Source: Anaerolineales bacterium (GTDB lineage: Bacteria; Chloroflexota; Anaerolineae; Anaerolineales; Villigracilaceae). From it: a DNA stretch of 64,000 bases. The notes below the pieces were generated by a model that did not search any database, was not told the origin of the DNA, and saw only the letters and a list, made by a program, of their open reading frames with translations. The stretch spans positions 372,001 to 436,000 of the forward strand of contig JACKAW010000002.1 of the NCBI GenBank assembly GCA_020634885.1, given 5' to 3'. Of this stretch, positions 60,011-64,000 are shown piece after piece. The first letter of the stretch is position 1. Each line of letters begins with the position of its first letter. The translations under genes were made by a program, and so were the position numbers.

Positions 60011-60615
60011 GGCTTCTCTCCTTGGTTTTTGTTTTCCAGTCCGTTCATAAGCAGGTCGAAAGAATGTAGAAGAGTTTTTTTAGAATCGATGTGTTGCGGT
60101 TCGAGCATGGCTAATTCGAGAGTCCCTTCGTAAAGAGCGGCAAATGCCAGTGCAGCCTCACCGGCTTTCACTGGCTTGAACTCCCCTCGCTCCACGCCTT
60201 GCTGGACGAATTGTGTTAGTGTGTCGCGATAAATCTGCAGGTATGCGCGGATATGGTTCCGTACTTTCGTATTGCGCGGCACCAGCGAATATAACTCGTA
60301 AACGACAAGTGCGTATTCTTGTGCCGCCTCAATGCTCAGGCTGATGTAGGTTTCCAGCCGCATACGAACCGTCCCTTCGGCTTCGAGCAAGGCGCGTAAG
60401 TCTTTTACATCCTTGTCGATCAACTGCTCCATGATGGCGATGATGATCTCTTCCTTGCTTTTGTAATACCAATACACGCCACCCACACTGAGTTTGGTGG
60501 CTTTTGCAATATCCTCCATGCGAGTTGCCTCAAAGCCTTTTTTTGCAAAGACCTTGATGGCGGAGTTGAGGATGAGCGGAATCCGCTCGGCGCTAACATC
60601 GGGTTTAGGGGACAT
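60007..60615 (-). CDS. TetR-family transcriptional regulator
   Basis: A 202-residue repressor. The helix-turn-helix region is IKVFAKKGFEATRMEDIAKA with KLSVGGVYWYYKSKEEI (residues about 15-60). The rest is a ligand-binding domain. Upstream lie two near-perfect 26-bp palindromes that overlap its promoter. It heads the operon with two membrane proteins and the glycosyltransferase, so it probably controls glycosylation of, or tolerance to, a small compound. Confidence 0.92.
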   Translation of the reverse strand: MSPKPDVSAERIPLILNSAIKVFAKKGFEATRMEDIAKATKLSVGGVYWYYKSKEEIIIAIMEQLIDKDVKDLRALLEAEGTVRMRLETYISLSIEAAQEYALVVYELYSLVPRNTKVRNHIRAYLQIYRDTLTQFVQQGVERGEFKPVKAGEAALAFAALYEGTLELAMLEPQHIDSKKTLLHSFDLLMNGLENKNQGEKP

Positions 60616-60625
60616 GCTTCCTCTT

Positions 60626-60651
60626 GATAACTGAATTTATATTCGGTTATC
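60626..60651. promoter_or_regulatory. TetR operator 1
   Basis: GATAACTGAATTT/ATATTCGGTTATC, a nearly perfect palindrome of 26 bp just before the tetR start. Confidence 0.85.
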
Positions 60652-60661
60652 AAGGTAAAAA

Positions 60662-60687
60662 AATAACCGAATGAATACTCGGTTATT
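60662..60687. promoter_or_regulatory. TetR operator 2
   Basis: AATAACCGAATGA/ATACTCGGTTATT. Its centre is 36 bp from operator 1. Shared core ATAACYGA-N8-TCGGTTAT type. It overlaps the -10 box. Confidence 0.85.
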
Positions 60688-60712
60688 TTATCGGATTCGG
60701 GATTTTCGTCAA
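60685..60712 (-). promoter_or_regulatory. Promoter of the tetR operon
   Basis: On the minus strand -35 TTGACG (60707-60712), 16-bp spacer, -10 TAAAAT (60685-60690). Confidence 0.7.
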
Positions 60713-60773
60713 GGGCTGGGTTGAGATGGAAGGCGGCATTCCGAGCGTCAGCCGTTCTTGTGTATCGGGCATG

Positions 60774-61373
60774 TTATTTCTGCAAAATCCATCCCCCTAC
60801 CAAACCTTGCAGCAGCGGCAAGAAGCGGAGCGACCCCGTGCTGAGGGTTTCGTACATGGATGGGTGGACGATGTTTCCCTGCCTGGCGTTTGCCCACATG
60901 CGCAAGCCGAGGACGCGTTTTTGGGGAAGTCCGTTTTGGATGGCGCGGGCGGCGTTCTCGCTGGTCATTTGATTTGTCGGTTCAATGATGAGCAGAGTCC
61001 CGCCTGAGTGTAGCAAACGCCACAGGGAGCGCAGACCCGCTTCACGGTCGGGTAGAACCGCCAGCAGGGAGGCGGCAGAGACCACCTGGGCAGATTCCGC
61101 TGGTAGGGTGGTGAAGTCGCCCGTTTGAAAATCCGCTGAAGAATTTGCGTGGCGGGCAATCCGCTTGGCGGCGGCGACCATCTGCGGGTCGGTGTCGATG
61201 CCAATGGCGCGATACTTTCTTTCGGCGGCAAAACGAGTGACGAGTCCGGGTCCGCAGCCAATATCCAGCCAGGTTTCGCCATCCCCAATGGGCAGCATTT
61301 CAACGGCTTCGCGGTGCAGGGCGCGGTAGAAATCCGCGCCCTGCAGCCATGTGAAGAGCAGGGGCGCGATCAC
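60774..61373 (-). CDS. Class I SAM-dependent methyltransferase
   Basis: A 199-residue protein with SAM motif I WLDIGCGPGLVTRFA, the acidic residue of motif II in GIDTDPQ and post-motif GGTLLIIEP. The substrate is unknown. The GTG at 61373 is preferred because it overlaps the preceding stop as GTGA; a GTG eight codons upstream would overlap by 28 bp. It lies in one transcript with the membrane protein gene at 61370. Confidence 0.85.
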   Translation of the reverse strand: MIAPLLFTWLQGADFYRALHREAVEMLPIGDGETWLDIGCGPGLVTRFAAERKYRAIGIDTDPQMVAAAKRIARHANSSADFQTGDFTTLPAESAQVVSAASLLAVLPDREAGLRSLWRLLHSGGTLLIIEPTNQMTSENAARAIQNGLPQKRVLGLRMWANARQGNIVHPSMYETLSTGSLRFLPLLQGLVGGWILQK

Positions 61374-61747
61374 GCTTGCGCCGCTTTGGGACGCCACAGC
61401 GAAAGCAGGATGATGAACAGCGCGGCGTTGAACATGGGGAAGCCTGAGTGAGCGAGGGCGACGATACCCGTTGCGGTGTAGAAGATGCCGACTGCCAAAT
61501 CTATGGCTTGAATCAAAATCATGTTGTTAATCCAAAAGCGATTCTTTTCGGGGTCGCGGGCGATGAAGAACATGCCGATGCCATACGCCAGAAAACGCGC
61601 GGCGAGCATTCCGAGCGGATAGGCATTATCAGCGGCGGGGAGCGAGAGTCCCTGCATGGCTAGAAATTGCAGGGGCAGGAAAAGATAGAACGCTCCCAAG
61701 ACCAATTGCACAACTCCGATGACGCGTAACAAAACTTTCAATTTCAC
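61370..61747 (-). CDS. Four-helix membrane protein of unknown function
   Basis: A 125-residue protein with four helices. The first is VLLRVIGVVQLVLGAFYLFL, and RFLAYGIGMFFIARDPEKNR follows. It resembles small uncharacterised membrane proteins related to DoxX/DUF4345 by layout only. CAAGGAG precedes the start. The methyltransferase overlaps its stop by 4 bp. Confidence 0.75.
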   Translation of the reverse strand: MKLKVLLRVIGVVQLVLGAFYLFLPLQFLAMQGLSLPAADNAYPLGMLAARFLAYGIGMFFIARDPEKNRFWINNMILIQAIDLAVGIFYTATGIVALAHSGFPMFNAALFIILLSLWRPKAAQA

Positions 61748-61856
61748 GATTTATCTCCTTGTTTTGATTTTTTAGAACCAATGTGGTTGTATGCAAAAAA
61801 TATTACTTCTTATAGTGGTTTGACATCAACTCAACCTTCAGGTTGAAACAATTTTA

Positions 61857-62177
61857 TTAACGTGAAAACGCAATACTTAATATAACCCCCTGGCAAACAA
61901 TGCCAGCGAAGAAAATGATCAAGGAAACGATTCTTTTTTCTGAAACCTTGCTGAACCTAAAGAGAAAATATCCGATGACCATATTAAGTGCCCCCCACAG
62001 CACATTACTTAATGGCGATGAATTACCCAAACCCGGCGGATTGCCAAAAGGTGAAGGGAATGGGTTGCCGGAAATGCCATTGACATAATGTGGTACGACA
62101 TTCGCAAGAATCATCCCGGCAAAAAAATTTACTACGTAGTGATACCATTTTATATTTGATAGTTCTTGTGCTTTCAT
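61857..62177 (-). CDS. Small membrane protein of unknown function
   Basis: A 106-residue protein with three helices (around 12-28, 55-72 and 84-103) and a Gly/Pro/Asn-rich outer loop (NGISGNPFPSPFGNPPGL). AAGGAG lies upstream. It lies 68 bp after the Rrf2 gene, in the same direction. No family is recognised. Confidence 0.7.
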   Translation of the reverse strand: MKAQELSNIKWYHYVVNFFAGMILANVVPHYVNGISGNPFPSPFGNPPGLGNSSPLSNVLWGALNMVIGYFLFRFSKVSEKRIVSLIIFFAGIVCQGVILSIAFSR

Positions 62178-62245
62178 TTTTCAATCTCCTTGTTCTGTTT
62201 TATAAACTACATACATAATATATATAGTTATTGATAAAAAAAGAA

Positions 62246-62674
62246 TTACTTGTTGAGGCTTGCCATCAAATCGGCAATGGTGGTTTGTGCGAGATTGGTT
62301 TTCATGCTTTCTTCCGCTTCGGTGAGAACGGCATACACCGATTGATGGGCGCGGGTGGGCTTTTTGCCTGTGACTCGCAGTTGATGGTCCTGCCGAAACA
62401 TGGGCTTGCCTGCTTCGATGGCGTTGAACACATCCAACAGCGTGATCTCTGCGGCGGGCTTTGCCAGTCGCACGCCGCCGCGTGAGCCTTCGCGGGTTTC
62501 GATGATGCCTGCGCTGGCAAGGTTGCCTAAAATCTTGACTGCCGACGGGTTGGGGATATTCAATGCGCTGGACAATTCTTTGGTCGGGACAAAGTCAAAA
62601 TAATCTTGTGCGACTTTATCTCCAACGAAGAGGACGACGAAGATCGCTTGCGAGAAGGAAAGGGAATAGCTCAT
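62246..62674 (-). CDS. Rrf2-family regulator without iron-sulfur cysteines
   Basis: A 142-residue regulator. The winged helix has PTKELSSALNIPNPSAVKIL with GSRGGVRLAKPAAEITLLDV, the Rrf2 hallmark. The protein contains no cysteine, so it cannot hold the iron-sulfur cluster of IscR or NsrR and must sense something else, like the YwnA/CymR-type members. Its promoter has an inverted repeat next to the start codon. The small membrane protein gene follows. Confidence 0.88.
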   Translation of the reverse strand: MSYSLSFSQAIFVVLFVGDKVAQDYFDFVPTKELSSALNIPNPSAVKILGNLASAGIIETREGSRGGVRLAKPAAEITLLDVFNAIEAGKPMFRQDHQLRVTGKKPTRAHQSVYAVLTEAEESMKTNLAQTTIADLMASLNK

Positions 62675-62699
62675 AACTTTATATATTTTATATTTAGTT
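62675..62699. promoter_or_regulatory. Putative Rrf2 operator
   Basis: AACTTTATATA-TTT-TATATTTAGTT, arms matching 9 of 11, directly upstream of the ATG and overlapping the -10 box. Confidence 0.55.
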
Positions 62700-62713
62700 T
62701 ATTTATTTGTCAA
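62685..62713 (-). promoter_or_regulatory. Promoter of the Rrf2 gene
   Basis: On the minus strand -35 TTGACA (62708-62713), 17-bp spacer, -10 TAAAAT (62685-62690). The leader would be only about 4 bases. Confidence 0.75.
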
Positions 62714-62732
62714 GGCTTCTTCGGAGAATGCG

Positions 62733-62896
62733 CATGGCTGTAGCAAAGTCAGAAGATATTTAACACGAATTTCACGAATTTACGAATAGAACGAATATCT
62801 CATGAAAAATTCGCGTTATTCGCCCCATTTGTGACATTCGCGTTAAGCCCTTTACATATGCCGTACTGTTTGTCAATTTACTTTGCTACAGCCATG
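62733..62896. mobile_element. 164-bp MITE-like element
   Basis: Perfect 16-bp terminal inverted repeats CATGGCTGTAGCAAAG (62733-62748) and CTTTGCTACAGCCATG (62881-62896). Flanking direct repeats GGAGAATGCG (62723-62732) and GGAGAATGTG (62897-62906) match at 9 of 10 and look like a target duplication. Inside, TTAACACGAATTTCACGAA and the reverse-oriented TTCGCGTTAAG arm form a long imperfect hairpin of CGAAT units. There is no coding capacity. Confidence 0.8.
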
Positions 62897-62977
62897 GGAG
62901 AATGTGTTTGCGATTGAAAATGGAATAGACCAGAACAGGTTGAACCATAGGGTTTTTCCAAAATAGCTTTCCCAAAT

Positions 62978-63013
62978 ACAAGAGACGCGGGTTTTTTGCT
63001 CCGTGTCTCTTGT
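62978..63013 (-). terminator. Hairpin after the right-edge gene
   Basis: ACAAGAGACGCGG / CCGTGTCTCTTGT (12 of 13 pairs) with a 10-base loop, 8 bases after the stop of the Lnt-like gene. T-run weak. Confidence 0.6.
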
Positions 63014-63020
63014 GTAAATT

Positions 63021-63998
63021 TTATGCCTTGTCTTTTTTTAGTATGGAGATTGCAGCCAGACCAATTGTCGCAGCGACCATAGCCCAGCCGAACCAATCGC
63101 CGAAGCGGGTGTAGAGGGTGCGGTTTTCAACGGTGAAGGTTTCGCCGACCGTCACGCCGCGTTCGTTGAGCTTGCCTTCGGCGGTGATTCTGCCGTAGGG
63201 GTCGATCACCAGCGAAAGCCCGTTGACGGTCCCCAGACCAAAGGTGACGTGGTTTTCCACGGCGCGGAAGACGGCGTCAGCGGCGTGGAAGGGCGGGAAG
63301 GTGCGTGTGCCGTTGAAGTCGTTATCCATTGGCAGGAGGATGATCTGTGCGCCCGAACGCGCCAACTCGCGGATGATCCACAGGCGGTGGACATCCCAAC
63401 AGACGGAGATACCGACATTGCCATAGGGTGTGGAGGTAGAGAAGAATTGGGGCGGTCCTGCTACGATACCCGCGTCTGCTTCGCCGGAGGTGATGTTGAT
63501 CTTGGCGCGGCGGGCAGTTTCTTCGCCTTCGGGTGAGACGAGCAGGGCGGTATCATGCAAACCGGTGGGGGCGTTCCACAGAACGTCAACGGCAATATAG
63601 GCGTTGGTTTCCTGTGCCAGTGATCCCAATTGATTTATGAATTGCGAGTCGTTAGCATCGGTGAATTCGTTTTCGGGGAAGACGATGAATGCGGGTTCTT
63701 CTGAGGCAATCGAACGGGCGAGCGCGGCGTCGGTGTCGAAGATGGCTTGCGAGACTTCGGGCGAGGTGACGCGTGTGCCTGCAAATTCTCCCTGTGCGAG
63801 AACGAGCGGGTCTTGATTGACCATGTCGGTCAGTACGGCGATTTTGAATCCGTTTTCAGCGGAGCGAATGCTGAGGGCACCCGCACCAACTATCAGCGCA
63901 GAAAGAAGCGCGGCGATGGCGGCAGACTTGGGAAAGGCTTGCGGGGAAGAGTCTGCTTGGCGCAGGTGAAGGATGATGGCGGCAATCGCCGTATTCAC
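63021..63998 (-). CDS. Second Lnt-like nitrilase-superfamily protein, cut by the window edge
   Basis: At least 325 residues; the frame is open at the right edge, so the N-terminal membrane part is missing. One helix (SAAIAALLSALIVGAGALSI) precedes a carbon-nitrogen hydrolase domain with Glu in VFPENEF, Lys in RRAKINI and Cys in SVCWDVHRLW. A final helix and KKDKA end follow, the same layout as the protein at 17791. By family it would be an apolipoprotein N-acyltransferase or a related amidase. Two homologues 44 kb apart suggest different substrates. Confidence 0.82.
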   Translation of the reverse strand: MNTAIAAIILHLRQADSSPQAFPKSAAIAALLSALIVGAGALSIRSAENGFKIAVLTDMVNQDPLVLAQGEFAGTRVTSPEVSQAIFDTDAALARSIASEEPAFIVFPENEFTDANDSQFINQLGSLAQETNAYIAVDVLWNAPTGLHDTALLVSPEGEETARRAKINITSGEADAGIVAGPPQFFSTSTPYGNVGISVCWDVHRLWIIRELARSGAQIILLPMDNDFNGTRTFPPFHAADAVFRAVENHVTFGLGTVNGLSLVIDPYGRITAEGKLNERGVTVGETFTVENRTLYTRFGDWFGWAMVAATIGLAAISILKKDKA

Positions 63999-64000
63999 CA

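Noticed and set aside
62733..62896. Insertion sequence with transposase
   Set aside because: The element is far too short to encode a protein in any frame, so it can only be a non-autonomous element.

Overview
The window looks like a chromosomal segment of a Chloroflexota bacterium, most probably class Anaerolineae. This is inferred from gene content and style, not from a database search. The signs are lipoproteins with Thr/Pro-rich linkers, a polyphosphate glucokinase, very large dipeptide-binding lipoproteins with an extra domain, VanW and LytR-CpsA-Psr envelope proteins, a geranylgeranyl-reductase-like flavoprotein, and many short palindromic repeats between genes. No transposase, integrase, CRISPR array, phage gene or rRNA operon is visible. 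About 64 protein genes and one tRNA are supported.

Layout. 0-4 kb: the end of a Tyr-rich coiled-coil protein, a polytopic membrane protein and an MFS exporter. 4.3-9 kb: a MarR-controlled operon for a heterodimeric ABC exporter with one normal and one degenerate ATP site. 9-21 kb: amphi-Trp protein, EamA transporter, DEAD-box helicase with a DbpA domain, polyphosphate glucokinase, an ArsR-MFS operon, a family 39 glycosyltransferase, an Lnt-like nitrilase and a NarL-type two-component pair. 21-28.4 kb: SUI1/YciH factor carrying an in-frame repeat, aminotransferase, sugar nucleotidyltransferase, Nudix, aldo/keto reductase, PcrA and MscL. 28.6-38.1 kb: a complete oligopeptide ABC transporter operon with two unknown secreted or anchored proteins between permeases and ATPases and a second binding protein after it. 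38.2-46.7 kb: REC-roadblock protein, tRNA-Gln, glmU-cdd-recO, PHP phosphoesterase, GGR-like flavoprotein and an ArsR-MFS operon. 46.7-47.5 kb: a gene-free mosaic of repeats. 47.5-57.7 kb: envelope proteins (VanW, LCP), Trm112, HEAT protein, two DUF4870-like proteins, Fmt, aquaporin and glycerol kinase. 57.8-62.7 kb: a TetR-controlled glycosyltransferase operon, then a methyltransferase, small membrane proteins and a cysteine-free Rrf2 regulator. The right edge cuts a second Lnt-like protein.

Themes. Local regulators (MarR, two ArsR, TetR, Rrf2) each sit behind a recognisable promoter with an inverted repeat at or next to the -10 region, so simple autoregulation is a common design here. Several genes have a TATAAT-like box only 6-8 bases before the ATG and no Shine-Dalgarno sequence, which suggests leaderless mRNAs. 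The clearest undescribed structure is a 164-bp non-coding element at 62733-62896. It has 16-bp perfect terminal inverted repeats, probable 10-bp target duplications and an internal CGCGAAT-type hairpin; relatives lie at about 46.8-47.1 kb and 20.6 kb.
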